A DNA stretch of 64,000 nt, from the NCBI RefSeq assembly GCF_900100275.1, contig NZ_FNET01000018.1, positions 62,001 through 126,000 of the forward strand. The letters are read 5' to 3'. How positions within the stretch are numbered: the first letter of the stretch is position 1; each line of letters begins with the position of its first letter. A model generated the notes under the pieces. That model was not told the DNA's origin, did not search any database, and worked only from the letters and a program-made list of their open reading frames with translations. A program made the position numbers and the translations under genes. The stretch is from Lentzea albidocapillata subsp. violacea. Lineage in GTDB: Bacteria; Actinomycetota; Actinomycetes; Mycobacteriales; Pseudonocardiaceae. Positions 9,300 through 20,173 of the stretch are shown here, piece after piece.

Positions 9300-9502
9300 A
9301 CGAGTCCCTGCACCGCACGGCCGACCAGCCCGAACCGGCCGAGCAGCCCGAACCGGCCGAGCACGCGATCGGGGAGATGGAGCTCGCGCCGAAGACCGCC
9401 GCGGGTGCACGCGCACGTGCCCTGATGGGCCTGACTCTGGCGACGAGCGCGTTCGTGGCGCTCACACCGGCCCTCTCGGACACCACGGTCAGCGTCGTGT
9501 AG
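9296..9502 (+). CDS. candidate LanM substrate peptide lacking cysteine
   Basis: A 68-residue peptide translationally coupled to lanM by a 4-nt overlap. It has an acidic leader with a direct repeat (QPEPAE twice, residues 11-22) followed by IGEMELAPKTAAG and a basic stretch ARARA. The C-terminal part is hydrophobic and rich in Thr/Ser (GLTLATSAFV, then ALSDTTVSVV). There is no Cys anywhere, so a thioether ring cannot form within this peptide. A dehydrated (Dha/Dhb) linear product, or partnership with a nucleophile other than Cys, is possible. No Gly-Gly cleavage site is obvious. No family was recognised; the precursor role is inferred from position and composition. Confidence 0.75.
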   Translation: MNESLHRTADQPEPAEQPEPAEHAIGEMELAPKTAAGARARALMGLTLATSAFVALTPALSDTTVSVV

Positions 9503-9571
9503 GGACGCTTCTGCCACGAATAGGCCTGGCAGGCGATACGGAGAACTGCACGGGACCATTAGGGTCCAGAC

Positions 9572-12448
9572 ATGCAGACCCGAGCGCCCCACGTGGTCGG
9601 CCGTGATCGCGAGATCACGGCCGTCACGGGGGCACTCGCGCGCACCCGCGAGGCCCGCGGCGGCGCCGTCTTCGTCACCGGGGAGGCGGGGATCGGCAAG
9701 TCCAGGCTCGCCCGGTACGCGGCGGGCCAGGCGTACGACGAGGGCATGCGGGTGCTCAAAGGGCGCGGCACGACCATCGGCCCGATGGTGCCGTTTCGTC
9801 CGATCGCGGAAGCGCTCCTGGGCCTGTTCCGCGGCGAACCGCCGGACGACTCCGCGCTCGGGCCGTACAAGCCGGTGCTGGGCACGCTGATCCCCGAGTG
9901 GCACGACCACCGGTCGACGAAGGAGTCGGTCGTCGTGCTGGCCGAGGCGGTGCTGCGACTGCTCGCGTCCGTCGCGCGCAAGACCCCGTGCCTGCTCGTG
10001 CTCGAAGACCTGCACGAGGCGGACGCCGAGACACTCGCCGTCGTCGAGTACCTGGCGGACAACCTGGAGGACCAGCCGGTCCTGCTGCTGGCCACGATCC
10101 GCACCGAACCCGGCCACGCGCTGGAGCTCGTGCACCGGATGGTGCAACGCGGCTCCGGCAGGCTGGTGGAGCTGCACCGGCTCTCGCAGGACGAGGTCGG
10201 CCAGATGACGGCCGCCTGCCTGGACAGCGCGCTGGTCCCGGCGGAGCTCGTCGATCGCTTGTGGACGGACAGCGCCGGGAACCCGTTCGTCATCGAGGAA
10301 CTGTTGCACGGCATGGTGAGCGGCGGTCTGCTCGTGGCCGGCGCGGAAGGCTGGCAGGTGCTGGGAGAGCTCAAACTTCCCGTGCCGGCGGCGTTCGTGC
10401 GCAGTGTCGCGCATCGCACGGACAGGCTGGGGCCGCAGGGCCGTGAGGTGCTGTCCATCGCGGCGGTGCTGGGCCACCGGTTCCCCCTTTCCGTGGTGCA
10501 GAAGGTCACCGGCATCGACGACCGGGAACTGCTCAGCCACCTGCACGCGGGAGTGGCCGCGCAACTCGTGACGCCGGACGAGCCCGCCCCGGACTGGTAC
10601 GCGTTCCGCCACCCGCTCACGGCGGACGCGTTGCTGGCCCAGCTGACCCCGGCCGAACGCGTGGACCTGTCGTCGCGCACGGCCGACGCGGCCGAGGACC
10701 TGCATCCCGGCCTGCCCGGCGACTGGTGCCCGCTCGTCGCGAAACTGCGGTTCGACGCCGGATCCCGTACGCAGGCGGGACTTCTGTTCGCCGAGGCGGG
10801 CAGGCGGGCGTTGTCGGGCGGGGCGGCGGAGTCGGCGGTCACGCTGCTCGACCGCGCGCAAAGCCTGCTCACCGACGCCGCCGTGGCCCGTGCCGAGGTC
10901 CTCGACACGCTGCTGCCCGCACTGGCCGAGACGGGTGACTTCGAACGAGCCTTCGCCCTGGAGGTGAACGACCTCCACGGACTGGACTCCTCGCTGCGCG
11001 CGAAGCTCCACACGCGACTGTCCCGCGTCGCCTACCTCGCCGGCTGGTTCACCGAAGGCGTGGAACAGGTACGCATCGCGCGGACGTTGCTCGGCCCGGA
11101 CGCACCGGACGAACTGGCCGCGCAGCTGGACGTCAACTCCGCGTACCTCACGCTGAACATCCCGAGCGCCGACCGGATCTCGTCCGCCGCGGGCCTCGCC
11201 CGGCAGGCGGCACTGGCGGCGGACCGGGCACGGCTGCCGGCGGTGGCGTGCGAGGCGTGGCAGCTGCTCGGGATCATCGCGCGCGAGCACGACATCGACG
11301 AGGCGAACGCCTGCTTCGGCAAGGCCCTCGCTCTCGCGGGCACACACCAGATGCCGATCCAGCACGTCTACGCGCTGGTCCGGCTGGCGGGCAACGAATG
11401 GCTGCAGCACGGCAGCACCGCGTCCCTGGGCCGCACACACGCCGAGGCGTGCCGGGCGGGCGCGATCACGGTGGCGCACAACGTGGACGCGATCCTGGCG
11501 CTGCAGTCGGTGCTGACCGGTGACCACGCCGCGGCCGCCGAGGAGATCGAGCGGTGCCTGCGCACCACGACGCGCCTGCGGTTCCACGCGCTCACCCGCT
11601 ACCTGCTGATGACGAAGGCCGTGCTGGCCGGCCATCGGGGCAACCGCGCCGAGACCGAGAACGCCATCGGCGAGTTCGAGGCGGTCGCGAAGAACGGGGC
11701 GCAGGAGTACCCGCTGTGCTTCGGGCTCGCCCGCGCGTTCTGCGCGCTGCTGGAGGAGAACCACGCGCTGGCGATGACGGAGCTCGACCACGCGCTCGCC
11801 CTGGAATCGCAGAACCCCACGACGTTCCATCTCTCCGGCACGCACGGCATGCGAGTCCTGCTCGGCGTGCTCGACGGCCGGTTCGGCTGGCCCGACTACC
11901 GCGCGGTGACCGCGGTGTCCGCGTCGGGAATGCGGTGGAACCGGCAGTTCACCGAACTGGCGCACGCCGTTCTCCTCGGCCGCGACGACCGTTGCACCGA
12001 AGCCCTGGAAGCCTTCCAGCGCGCCCAGGAGGCCGCCGAACCGTATCCGCTGGCCCGTCACCTCGGCCGGCGGCTCGTCGCGCAGGAGGCGGCGGGGTGG
12101 GGCGATCCGGTGTCCTGGCTGCGTTCGGCCGAGGAGTACTTCCACCAGGCCACGATCCCGGCGGTGGCGTCGGCGTGCCGGGGGTTGCTGCGGCAGGCGG
12201 GGGCGCCGGTGCAGCAACGGCGCAGTGGCACCGACCAGGTGCCGCGGCAGCTGCGCGGGCACGGCGTGACGGTGCGTGAGTTCGAGGTGTTCGTGCTGCT
12301 GGCTGACCGGATGGGCAACAAAGCGATCGGCACGCGGCTGCACATCTCGCCGCGCACGGTGGAAAAGCACGTCGCCTCGCTCATCGCGAAGACCGGACAG
12401 CCCGACCGTGAAGCGCTTTCCGCCTACGCCGCGGCGCTCGGACGTTGA
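9572..12448 (+). CDS. LAL-type LuxR regulator with AAA ATPase domain
   Basis: A 958-residue large ATP-binding LuxR-family regulator. The N-terminus has VVGRDREI and the P-loop GEAGIGKSRLA (about residues 35-45), a Walker-B-like LLVLEDLHEAD, then a long helical/TPR-like middle. The last 65 residues are a LuxR HTH (TVREFEVFVLLADRMGNKAI, then SPRTVEKHVASL). LAL regulators often activate pathway-specific natural-product genes. It lies 69 bp after the LanM substrate and just before an exporter operon, all on the same strand. A short inverted repeat (GGACC-ATTAG-GGTCC, 9553-9567) sits immediately before the ATG. Confidence 0.93.
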   Translation: MQTRAPHVVGRDREITAVTGALARTREARGGAVFVTGEAGIGKSRLARYAAGQAYDEGMRVLKGRGTTIGPMVPFRPIAEALLGLFRGEPPDDSALGPYKPVLGTLIPEWHDHRSTKESVVVLAEAVLRLLASVARKTPCLLVLEDLHEADAETLAVVEYLADNLEDQPVLLLATIRTEPGHALELVHRMVQRGSGRLVELHRLSQDEVGQMTAACLDSALVPAELVDRLWTDSAGNPFVIEELLHGMVSGGLLVAGAEGWQVLGELKLPVPAAFVRSVAHRTDRLGPQGREVLSIAAVLGHRFPLSVVQKVTGIDDRELLSHLHAGVAAQLVTPDEPAPDWYAFRHPLTADALLAQLTPAERVDLSSRTADAAEDLHPGLPGDWCPLVAKLRFDAGSRTQAGLLFAEAGRRALSGGAAESAVTLLDRAQSLLTDAAVARAEVLDTLLPALAETGDFERAFALEVNDLHGLDSSLRAKLHTRLSRVAYLAGWFTEGVEQVRIARTLLGPDAPDELAAQLDVNSAYLTLNIPSADRISSAAGLARQAALAADRARLPAVACEAWQLLGIIAREHDIDEANACFGKALALAGTHQMPIQHVYALVRLAGNEWLQHGSTASLGRTHAEACRAGAITVAHNVDAILALQSVLTGDHAAAAEEIERCLRTTTRLRFHALTRYLLMTKAVLAGHRGNRAETENAIGEFEAVAKNGAQEYPLCFGLARAFCALLEENHALAMTELDHALALESQNPTTFHLSGTHGMRVLLGVLDGRFGWPDYRAVTAVSASGMRWNRQFTELAHAVLLGRDDRCTEALEAFQRAQEAAEPYPLARHLGRRLVAQEAAGWGDPVSWLRSAEEYFHQATIPAVASACRGLLRQAGAPVQQRRSGTDQVPRQLRGHGVTVREFEVFVLLADRMGNKAIGTRLHISPRTVEKHVASLIAKTGQPDREALSAYAAALGR

Positions 12449-12562
12449 CCTTTTGATCTGAGCCGAAACGTCGATGTGCATCGGCCGAAAGACTGATGCA
12501 ACCTCAGGGGCCTATCAGGTGTCCTTATCGGTAGGTTGGTCGAAACGACATGGGGGACGTTC

Positions 12563-13551
12563 GTGCGCAAAATTGTTCTCGCGCCGTTGTGCGCGCTGAT
12601 CACGGTAGCCGTGGCGGCGTGCAGTCCGTCAGGTCCGGAACAGACCAATCCGGAGCTGGCGCCGCGCGGCACACCGATGACCAAGGTCAAGCCCACCAGG
12701 CAGGACCTGACCACCAAGCTCAGCATCTCCGGCAAGGTCGAGATGAACCCGACGTTCGGGCTCGTCGCGCCGGTCGCGGGGCAGGTGCGGTACTTCGACG
12801 TCCCGGCGCCGAACGGCACGCCGACCAAGCCCATCCGGGTCGCGACGGTGTGGAAGGACCAGCAGCCGAACTACGTGGAGGCCCCGGCGGGCTCCACGTT
12901 CAGCGGCCGGCTCGTGGACGACAAGGCGTCGGTGACGGCGGGCATGCCGATCGCGTCCGCCAAGCACGTCGGCTACGCGATCGTCGGCGACATCGACGGC
13001 CAGCAGGCGTACAAGATCAACGGCGCGCTCACCGACGTCGTGGTGCAGATCAAGAACGGGCCCGGCCCGTTCCCGTGCGCCGTGCTCGGCACGATCGCCG
13101 CGCTGCCGCAGGGCACCGTCCCGGAGAAGCCGCCGGTCACGCCGGACACCAAGGACGAGAAGAAGGACCAGCCGCAGCAGCCGCAACAGCCCCAGCAGCA
13201 GCCGCAGCAGCCGAGTGCCTCCACCGGCCTGCGCATCGTGTGCACCGCGCCCGCGGACGTGCAGATGATCAACGGCGCCACCGCGTCGATCGAGGTCACC
13301 ACGGGCAAGTCGGCGCAGGCGCTGGTCGTTCCGGTCGAGGCCGTGGCGGGTCAGCAGGGCAAGGGCAAGGTCGACGTCATCCAGCCCGACGGCTCGCGCC
13401 GCACCATCGACGTGGTGCTGGGCCTGACCGACGGCAAGGTCATCGAGGTCAAGTCCGGTCTCACCGGTGACGAGGAGCTCGCCGTGCCGGGCCCGAACCT
13501 GCCAGAGGGCCAGCAGCAGGGCGGCGACCAGACCAAGCCGACGGGACCGTG

Positions 13552-13552
<1 letters not shown>
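12563..13552 (+). CDS. efflux adaptor (MacA/HlyD-like) lipoprotein
   Basis: A 329-residue exported protein. The signal sequence ends VAVAAC (lipidated Cys20). The body has membrane-fusion-protein features: a beta-barrel/lipoyl-like segment (GLVAPVAGQV), an unusual Gln/Pro repeat linker at about residues 199-217, and a C-terminal membrane-proximal domain (GLTDGKVIEVKSGLTGDEEL). GTG 12563 is chosen because GGGGGA lies 6 nt upstream and the signal peptide begins there. The stop overlaps the next ATG by one base (TGATG), showing an operon with the ATPase and permease. In Gram-positives such trios export peptides or drugs, or give self-resistance. Confidence 0.87.
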
Positions 13553-14261
<709 letters not shown>

Positions 14262-14262
<1 letters not shown>

Positions 14263-15590
14263 TGCTTTCCGGCAAGTTCCGGTCCGCCCTGGTCATCGGC
14301 GGACAGGGCATCCGCGCCCGCAAACTGCGCACGTTCCTCTCGATGGTCTCGCTGTTCCTCGGCGTCCTCGCCATCGTGGCCGTGCAGGCGGGGTCCGAGA
14401 TCGCCGAACGCGCGATGCTCACCGACGTCGAGCTGCAGTCCGGCAAGGACGGCACGATCACGGGCTACGTCCCCGGCGAGAAGGGCGCGCCGGGCATCGT
14501 CGAGTCGACGCTGAAGGGGCGCACCGACGCGGTCGCGATGATCGGCTCCCGCGCGATCATCGGCGAGCCGGGCGTGCGGCCGATCAACGAGGGCGGCATG
14601 CCGTTCGAGTACGCGGGCAGGGGCGGCGACTACTCCGGTCCGATGGTGTACTGCGACGCCAACGGCACCTGCACCGAGCAGAAGAAGGAAGAGCGGAAGC
14701 CGGACGGCCAGGCGATCGAGGTCAACATGGTCGCGCTGACCGGCGACATCCGCCCGTTCAAGCCGTTCCGCCCGGTCTCCGGCAGCTGGCTTGACTTCGG
14801 CACCGCACCGTCGCTGGCGCCGCGCATCGTGCTGAACGAGGAGGCCGCCAAGGGCCTCAAGCAGTACCGCGTCCCCGGCGAGATGATGATCGACGGCGCC
14901 ACCCACCACGTGTCACCGCAGATCATCGGCGTCGTGCAGGACGGCTCCATGCAACCGCGCGTCTACATGCGCCTCGACGAGCTGCGTACGTGGATGCCGG
15001 CGGCCGCCTCGACCACCGAGGTGGACAGGTTCCGTGGCGGCGGCACCCAGCTGGAGCTCTACCTGCAGCCGGGCACCGACGACCTGCAGCAGCTGCTCAA
15101 GGCCAAGCTCGTCGGCGCGGGCCTGTCGAAGGACCAGATGCACTTCCAGGCGGTGAACTCCAAGGAGCGCATGGAGTCCGAGTTGAAGATCATGCGGCTG
15201 ATCTTCCTCGGCATGGCGTTCCTGGTGCTGCTGATCGGTGTCGCGGGCATCCTGAACGTCGGCCTCGCCACCGTCGGCGAGCGCGTCGAGGAGTTCGCGC
15301 TGCGCCGCGCGGTCGGCATGTCCCGGATGCTGCTCGCGGGCATCGTGCTCGCGGAGACGTTGCTGACCGGCCTGCTGACGGCCGCGCTGGCGATCGGCGC
15401 GGGTGCCGCCGGGTTGCAGGTGGCGCTGATGATGTTCGGCAGCAGGTTCCCGTCGTTGCAGGGCACCGCGTTCCCGTGGGAGGCGGGTGTCGCCGGCGTG
15501 ATCGCGGGTCTTGTCGCCGGTGTGCTCGGCGGGCTGATCCCGGCCATCCGGGCGGCGCGGATCCCGATCGCCACAGTCATGCGAGCCTGA
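14262..15590 (+). CDS. FtsX-like ABC permease (MacB type)
   Basis: A 442-residue permease with MacB topology. One membrane helix (about 22-45) is followed by a large extracytoplasmic domain (about 46-312) and three C-terminal helices (about 315-338, 362-390 and 405-430). The ERVEEFALRRAVGMSR segment is the typical FtsX cytoplasmic coupling loop. It forms an adaptor-ATPase-permease unit with the two preceding genes. Such systems use a mechanotransmission mechanism to push substrates out from the outer face of the membrane. A strong hairpin terminator follows the stop. Confidence 0.93.
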
Positions 15591-15608
15591 GGCGGCTCGT
15601 TGCCGACG

Positions 15609-15643
15609 AAGCCCCGGACCGCTGGATGCGGGCCGGGGCTTCG
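15609..15643. terminator. hairpin terminator between convergent genes
   Basis: The stem GAAGCCCCGG / CCGGGGCTTC (10 bp, 15-nt loop) is followed on the + strand by GTATTTCC. It separates the exporter operon from the convergent AKR gene. Confidence 0.8.
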
Positions 15644-15656
15644 TATTTCCTGGGAA

Positions 15657-16475
15657 CTAGTTGAGCTCGTCCGGGTTCGGGCCGATGCGGCCGCCGCGGT
15701 CCAGAGTGGACAGCAGCTCGATCTCGGCCTGCGGCAGCTCGAAGCCGAACACGTCGATGTTCTCCTGGATCCGGGACGGCGTCACGGACTTCGGGATCAC
15801 GACGTTGCCGATCTGCAGGTGCCAGCGCAGCACGATCTGGGCTGCCGACTTGCCGTGCGCGAGTGCGATCTTCTGCACGACGGGGTACCTGAGCAGCTCG
15901 CCGCCCTGGCCGAGCGGGGACCAGGCCTCGGTCTGGATGCCGTGCTCGGCGTGGAACGCGCGCAGTTCGTCCTGCTGGAAGTACGGGTGCAGCTCGATCT
16001 GGTTGACCGCCGGCACGACGCCGGTCTCGTCGATCAGCCGCAACAGGTGCGCGGGCTGGAAGTTGGAGACGCCGATCGCGCGGACGCGGCCCTCCTTCTG
16101 CAGCTCGACGAACGCCTTCCACGTGTCGACGTAGTTGTCGCGGGCCGGGGTGGGCCAGTGGATCAGGTAGAGGTCGAGGACCTCGAGGCCGAGCTTGCGC
16201 AGCGACTCGTCGAACGCGCGCTTCGTCGCGTCGCGGCCGTGGTCGTCGTTCCAGAGCTTGGTGGTGACGAAGATGTCGGCACGGTCCACACCGGACTGGG
16301 CGATGGCCGCACCGGTGCCCGCCTCGTTGCCGTAGGCGGCGGCGGTGTCGATGCTGCGGTAGCCGGCCTTCAGCGCCTCCGCGACGGCCGGGGTGGCCTC
16401 CGCGTCGGGCACCTGCCAGACGCCGAAACCGAGCTGGGGCATGGTGACGCCGTTGCTGAGCTGCACGGTGTTCAA
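15657..16475 (-). CDS. aldo/keto reductase
   Basis: A 272-residue NADPH-dependent reductase of the AKR superfamily, close to the 2,5-diketo-gluconate reductase group. The tetrad is visible as Asp43, Tyr48, Lys73 and His106 (in IDTAAAYG, TTKLW and LIHWP). NADPH-site residues appear in IPKSVTPSRIQEN. It lies 19 bp downstream of an SDR gene on the same strand, so both are probably one operon opposed by a divergent MarR regulator. The substrate is likely a small aldehyde or ketone; this is family inference. Confidence 0.93.
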   Translation of the reverse strand: MNTVQLSNGVTMPQLGFGVWQVPDAEATPAVAEALKAGYRSIDTAAAYGNEAGTGAAIAQSGVDRADIFVTTKLWNDDHGRDATKRAFDESLRKLGLEVLDLYLIHWPTPARDNYVDTWKAFVELQKEGRVRAIGVSNFQPAHLLRLIDETGVVPAVNQIELHPYFQQDELRAFHAEHGIQTEAWSPLGQGGELLRYPVVQKIALAHGKSAAQIVLRWHLQIGNVVIPKSVTPSRIQENIDVFGFELPQAEIELLSTLDRGGRIGPNPDELN

Positions 16476-16494
16476 AGCAAAGTCCTTACTGTGA

Positions 16495-17259
16495 TCAGGG
16501 AATCAACGTCGGAGCGGTGCCGCCGTCGACGCGCAACGCGGCCCCGGTCGTCGCGGACGACAGGTCCGACGCGACGTAGGTGATGAGGTTCGCGACCTCG
16601 TGGGGGCGGATCAGACGGCCCAGCAGCAACGTGGGGCGTTCGGTGCGGACGAACTCGGCCTCGCCGCCCTCGCCGACGCGCTCGCGGATGAACTCCTCGA
16701 CGCCGGGCGTCAGTGTCGGGCCGGGCAGCACCGAGTTCACGGTGACGCCGGTGCCCTTGACCTCCTGGGCCATGCCGCGCGAGATCGCGAGCTGCGCGGT
16801 CTTCGTCATGCCGTAATGGACCATCTCGGTCGGCGTGAAGACGGACGACTCGCTGCTCACGAAGATCACCCGGCCCCAGCCGCGCTCGACCATGCGCGGC
16901 GTGTAGTGCCGGGCCAGCCGGACGCCGGACATGATGTTGGTGTCGAAGTAGCGCTGCCACTCGGCGTCGTCGATCTCGAAGACCGGCTTCGCGCCGTAGA
17001 TCCCGAGGTTGTTGACCAGTACGTCCACGTCCGGCACCTGGCCGATCAGGTCGGCCGCGCCCTCGGCGGTCGCGAGGTCCGCCGAGACACCGCGCACGTC
17101 ACCGTTGGCGCTGAGCCGGCCGGCCGCTTCGGCCACCCGCTCCTCGGTGCGGCCGGTGATGACGACGGTGGCACCCGCTTTGAGCAGGCCTTCCGCCGCG
17201 GCGAAGCCGATGCCCGCGGTGGAGCCCGTCACGAGTGCCGTGCGTCCCGACAGATCCAT
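16495..17259 (-). CDS. short-chain dehydrogenase/reductase
   Basis: A 254-residue classical SDR. It has the cofactor motif TGSTAGIG (11-18), the NNLGIYG structural motif, Ser in VSSESS and the catalytic YGMTK (about 150). The SDR is the first gene of an apparent two-gene operon with the aldo/keto reductase and starts 83 bp from a divergent MarR gene. This layout suggests stress- or aldehyde-responsive induction. Length and motifs are normal for the family; the substrate is not predictable. Confidence 0.93.
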   Translation of the reverse strand: MDLSGRTALVTGSTAGIGFAAAEGLLKAGATVVITGRTEERVAEAAGRLSANGDVRGVSADLATAEGAADLIGQVPDVDVLVNNLGIYGAKPVFEIDDAEWQRYFDTNIMSGVRLARHYTPRMVERGWGRVIFVSSESSVFTPTEMVHYGMTKTAQLAISRGMAQEVKGTGVTVNSVLPGPTLTPGVEEFIRERVGEGGEAEFVRTERPTLLLGRLIRPHEVANLITYVASDLSSATTGAALRVDGGTAPTLIP

Positions 17260-17295
17260 GTCTCTCCCCGGTAGACTTGCTGAAGACGATTACGA

Positions 17296-17326
17296 GCGTA
17301 CGCAATAGTTGCACACGCTGTCTATT
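17296..17326. promoter_or_regulatory. candidate MarR operator
   Basis: The divergent SDR/MarR gap holds the palindrome GCGTACGC (17296-17303) and an adjoining AATAG-N13-CTATT inverted repeat (17304-17326). Position and symmetry suit autoregulation by the adjacent MarR protein; binding is inferred. Confidence 0.4.
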
Positions 17327-17342
17327 CGAGAAGGGTTGACCT

Positions 17343-17780
17343 ATGTCACTGGACGACGACGCCGTCCAGGCGCGCGCGCAGGGCTGGCGCACGCTCGCGG
17401 CGCTGCACGCGCGCATCGAGGACCGTCTCGAGAGAGCACTGCAGAAGGCACACTCCCTCTCGGTCAGCGAGTACACCGTTCTGGACGTCCTCAACCGCCA
17501 GGACGGGTTCCACCTCCGGATGAACCAGCTCTCCAACGCCGTGGTGCTCAGCCAGTCGGCCACGACGCGCCTGGTCACGCGACTCGAGGACCGCGGCCTG
17601 CTCGCGCGCTACCTCTGCCCCACCGACCGGCGCGGCATCTACACCGAGGTCACCGAGAAGGGCCACGAGCTGCTCGCGCTCGCCCGCCCCACGCACGACG
17701 AGGTGCTCGCCAACTCTCTTGAGGAAGCTTCCGGCGCCCCCGAGCTCAAGCCACTCGTTGAGGCGCTCGCCAAGCTGTAG
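17343..17780 (+). CDS. MarR family transcriptional regulator
   Basis: A 145-residue winged-helix dimer-type regulator. It contains a typical MarR core: YTVLDVLNRQDGFHLRMNQL, the recognition helix SQSATTRLVTRLEDRGL, and the wing DRRGIYTEVTEKG. It is transcribed divergently from the SDR-AKR pair and probably represses it until a phenolic or electrophilic ligand binds. The next gene starts 22 bp downstream, so co-transcription with the flavoprotein gene is possible. Confidence 0.93.
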   Translation: MSLDDDAVQARAQGWRTLAALHARIEDRLERALQKAHSLSVSEYTVLDVLNRQDGFHLRMNQLSNAVVLSQSATTRLVTRLEDRGLLARYLCPTDRRGIYTEVTEKGHELLALARPTHDEVLANSLEEASGAPELKPLVEALAKL

Positions 17781-17802
17781 TCGCTGGAGCAAGATCGCGC
17801 GC

Positions 17803-18894
17803 ATGGATCTCCACGCTCTGATCCGCGCCGAGGCGCCGTTGGCCGAGCAGCAGCGCGCCCTCACCGAACCGGTGCTGGCCGCGCTCGTCGACCACGGCGT
17901 GCACCGCCTGATCGCCCCGAAGCGCTACGGCGGCGCCGAACTCGGGCTGCCCGAGTGGAGCCGGGAGGTCCAGGAGCTGTCACGATCGGACGCCTCGACC
18001 GGCTGGACCGCGATGACGACCACGATCTCGTCCTCGCTGGCCTGGTACCTGCCGGTGGACGCCGCCGACGAGGTGTTCAGCGACCCGCGTGCGTTGATCG
18101 CGGGCACCGCGGCGCCGTTGGGCAAAGCCGTGGAGACCGACGGCGGTTACCGCGTCACCGGCCGTTGGGGCTGGGGCAGCGCCGTCACCCATGCGTCGTG
18201 GGTCATCGGCGGCACGCTCACGCCCGTGGGGCCGCGTCTGGCCGTGTACCCGCGTGAGGACGTGACGATCCACGACACGTGGCACGCCGCTGGCCTGCGT
18301 GCGTCCGGTTCGCACGAGTTCTCTCTCACGAACGCCTTCCTGCCGTACAGGCGTGCGGTGTGGCCGATCGGCATCAAGCCCGGCATCGAAGGCCCGATCA
18401 CGGTGTTCCCGTACTTCAGCTTCCTGGCCGTGGGCGTCGCGTCCGTGTGCCTGGGCGTGGCCCGCCGCGCGATCGACGAGATCGAGGCGCTGGCCGTCGA
18501 GAAGACCCCGCAGTACGCGACGACCCGCCTCGCGGAGCAGACCGGCGTGCAGATCGAGCTCGCGCTGATGGAGGCCCGGCTGTCGTCCGCGACGGCGTTC
18601 CTGCACGACACGCTGAGCGTGGCCTGGGACCACGCGCTGAACGGTGAGCCCGCGCCGGATCCGGTGAAGGCACGGCTGCGGCTGGCCTGCTCGTTCGCGT
18701 CCGGCGAGGCCACCGACGTGACGCAGAAGGCGTTCGCGGCAGGCGGCGGCAGCTCGGTGTTCGAGTCGTCCGCCCTGCAACGCTGCCTGCGCGACGTGCA
18801 CGTGGCCGCCCAGCACACGGTCGTGTCGCGGCGGATGCTGGAGACGTACTCGATGCTCAAGCTGGGGCTCGGCCCCGACATGACGAGGTTCTGA
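17803..18894 (+). CDS. acyl-CoA dehydrogenase-like flavoprotein (monooxygenase type)
   Basis: A 363-residue protein of the acyl-CoA dehydrogenase fold. It resembles the flavin-dependent hydroxylases with the type-2 C-terminal domain (HsaA/HpaB-like) more than true dehydrogenases. It shows the [16 protein letters not shown] beta-domain segment and a C-terminal [21 protein letters not shown] helix pair, the flavin/tetramer region. The ATG at 17803 is chosen; longer starts would overlap the MarR gene. It could hydroxylate an aromatic compound with reduced flavin supplied by a partner; no flavin reductase is adjacent. A substrate cannot be assigned. Confidence 0.82.
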   Translation: MDLHALIRAEAPLAEQQRALTEPVLAALVDHGVHRLIAPKRYGGAELGLPEWSREVQELSRSDASTGWTAMTTTISSSLAWYLPVDAADEVFSDPRALIAGTAAPLGKAVETDGGYRVTGRWGWGSAVTHASWVIGGTLTPVGPRLAVYPREDVTIHDTWHAAGLRASGSHEFSLTNAFLPYRRAVWPIGIKPGIEGPITVFPYFSFLAVGVASVCLGVARRAIDEIEALAVEKTPQYATTRLAEQTGVQIELALMEARLSSATAFLHDTLSVAWDHALNGEPAPDPVKARLRLACSFASGEATDVTQKAFAAGGGSSVFESSALQRCLRDVHVAAQHTVVSRRMLETYSMLKLGLGPDMTRF

Positions 18895-18917
18895 CGGACG
18901 CGCGTTAGGGTGCTTCC

Positions 18918-19715
18918 ATGCCCGACACGCAGTACGAAGACCTGCTCCGCCACGTCCTGAAAGAGGGCGTGCGCAAGGAGGACCGCACCGGCACCGGCAC
19001 ACGGTCCATCTTCGGCCACCAGCTGCGCTATCCGCTCACCGCGGGCTTTCCGCTGATCACGACCAAGCGCGTGCACTTCAAGTCCATCGCGTACGAGCTG
19101 CTGTGGTTCCTGCGCGGCGACAGCAACGTGAAGTGGCTGCAGGAGCACGGTGTGTCCATCTGGGACGAGTGGGCGTCTCCCGAAGGCGAGCTGGGCCCGG
19201 TCTACGGCGTGCAGTGGCGCTCGTGGCCCACCCCGGACGGCGGGCACATCGACCAGATCGCCGACGTTCTCCAGACGTTGAAGACGAACCCGGACTCGCG
19301 CCGGATCATCGTCTCCGCCTGGAACGTCGGCGAGATCGCGAACATGGCGCTGCCGCCGTGCCACGCGTTCTTCCAGTTCTACGTCGCGGACGGCAAGCTC
19401 TCCTGCCAGCTCTACCAGCGCAGCGCGGACCTGTTCCTCGGCGTGCCGTTCAACATCGCGTCCTACGCGCTGCTGACGCACATGATCGCGGCACAGACGG
19501 GCCTCGGCGTCGGCGACTTCGTCTGGACCGGCGGCGACTGCCACATCTACGACAACCACGTCGAGCAGGTCGAGCGGCAGCTCAGCCGCGAGGCACGCGA
19601 GTTCCCCACGCTGAAGATGGCGCCGGCGGCGTCCTTGTTCGACTACGCCTACGAGGACTTCACGATCGAGGGCTACGACCCGCATCCCGGCATCAAGGCT
19701 CCGGTGGCGGTGTGA
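18918..19715 (+). CDS. thyA: thymidylate synthase ThyA
   Basis: A 265-residue enzyme converting dUMP to dTMP with methylene-tetrahydrofolate. The catalytic Cys148 lies in [12 protein letters not shown], with [20 protein letters not shown] (dUMP/folate contacts) and GDCHIYDNH. The length matches E. coli ThyA. The stop overlaps the folA start (GTGA), so the dihydrofolate made by ThyA is recycled by the co-translated reductase. Confidence 0.98.
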   Translation: MPDTQYEDLLRHVLKEGVRKEDRTGTGTRSIFGHQLRYPLTAGFPLITTKRVHFKSIAYELLWFLRGDSNVKWLQEHGVSIWDEWASPEGELGPVYGVQWRSWPTPDGGHIDQIADVLQTLKTNPDSRRIIVSAWNVGEIANMALPPCHAFFQFYVADGKLSCQLYQRSADLFLGVPFNIASYALLTHMIAAQTGLGVGDFVWTGGDCHIYDNHVEQVERQLSREAREFPTLKMAPAASLFDYAYEDFTIEGYDPHPGIKAPVAV

Positions 19716-20167
19716 TCGGGCTGATCTGGGCGCAGTCCGCGAACGGCGTGATCGGCCGCGACAACGCCATCCCCTGGCGCATTCCCGAGGACATGAAGCA
19801 CTTCCGCGAGATCACCGCGGGCTCGGCCGTCCTCATGGGACGCCGCACGTGGGAGTCGTTGCCGCCGCGCTTCCGCCCGCTCCCTGGCCGCCGCAACCTC
19901 GTGTTGTCGCGCACGCCCCAGGAGGGCGCGGAGACGTTCGGCAGCCTGGAGGAGGCCCTGGCGGACGTCGCCGGCGACCTGTGGGTGATGGGCGGGTCGG
20001 CGGTGTACGCGGCGACGCTGCCGTTCGCCGACCGGGTCGAGGTGACCGAGATCCGCGAGGAGTTCGAGGGCGACACGTTCGCCCCTGCCGTGGATCGTGA
20101 GCCGGTCAGCGTCGGCGAGTGGCTGGAGTCGAGCAGCGGCCTGCACTACCGGTTCGTCAGCTACTGA
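19712..20167 (+). CDS. folA: dihydrofolate reductase
   Basis: A 151-residue NADPH-dependent reductase of dihydrofolate. The motifs are [20 protein letters not shown] (folate site with the acidic residue), [19 protein letters not shown], and [14 protein letters not shown]. The GTG start overlaps the thyA stop by four bases and is the only sensible start. The pair is the usual thyA-folA operon. Confidence 0.97.
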   Translation: MIGLIWAQSANGVIGRDNAIPWRIPEDMKHFREITAGSAVLMGRRTWESLPPRFRPLPGRRNLVLSRTPQEGAETFGSLEEALADVAGDLWVMGGSAVYAATLPFADRVEVTEIREEFEGDTFAPAVDREPVSVGEWLESSSGLHYRFVSY

Positions 20168-20173
20168 GGCCCG

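Noticed and set aside
9172-9606. Cys-containing frame overlapping the lanM end and the precursor, as an alternative RiPP substrate
   Set aside because: Arg/Pro-rich composition without a leader or ribosome site, and codon usage favours the lanM/precursor frames.
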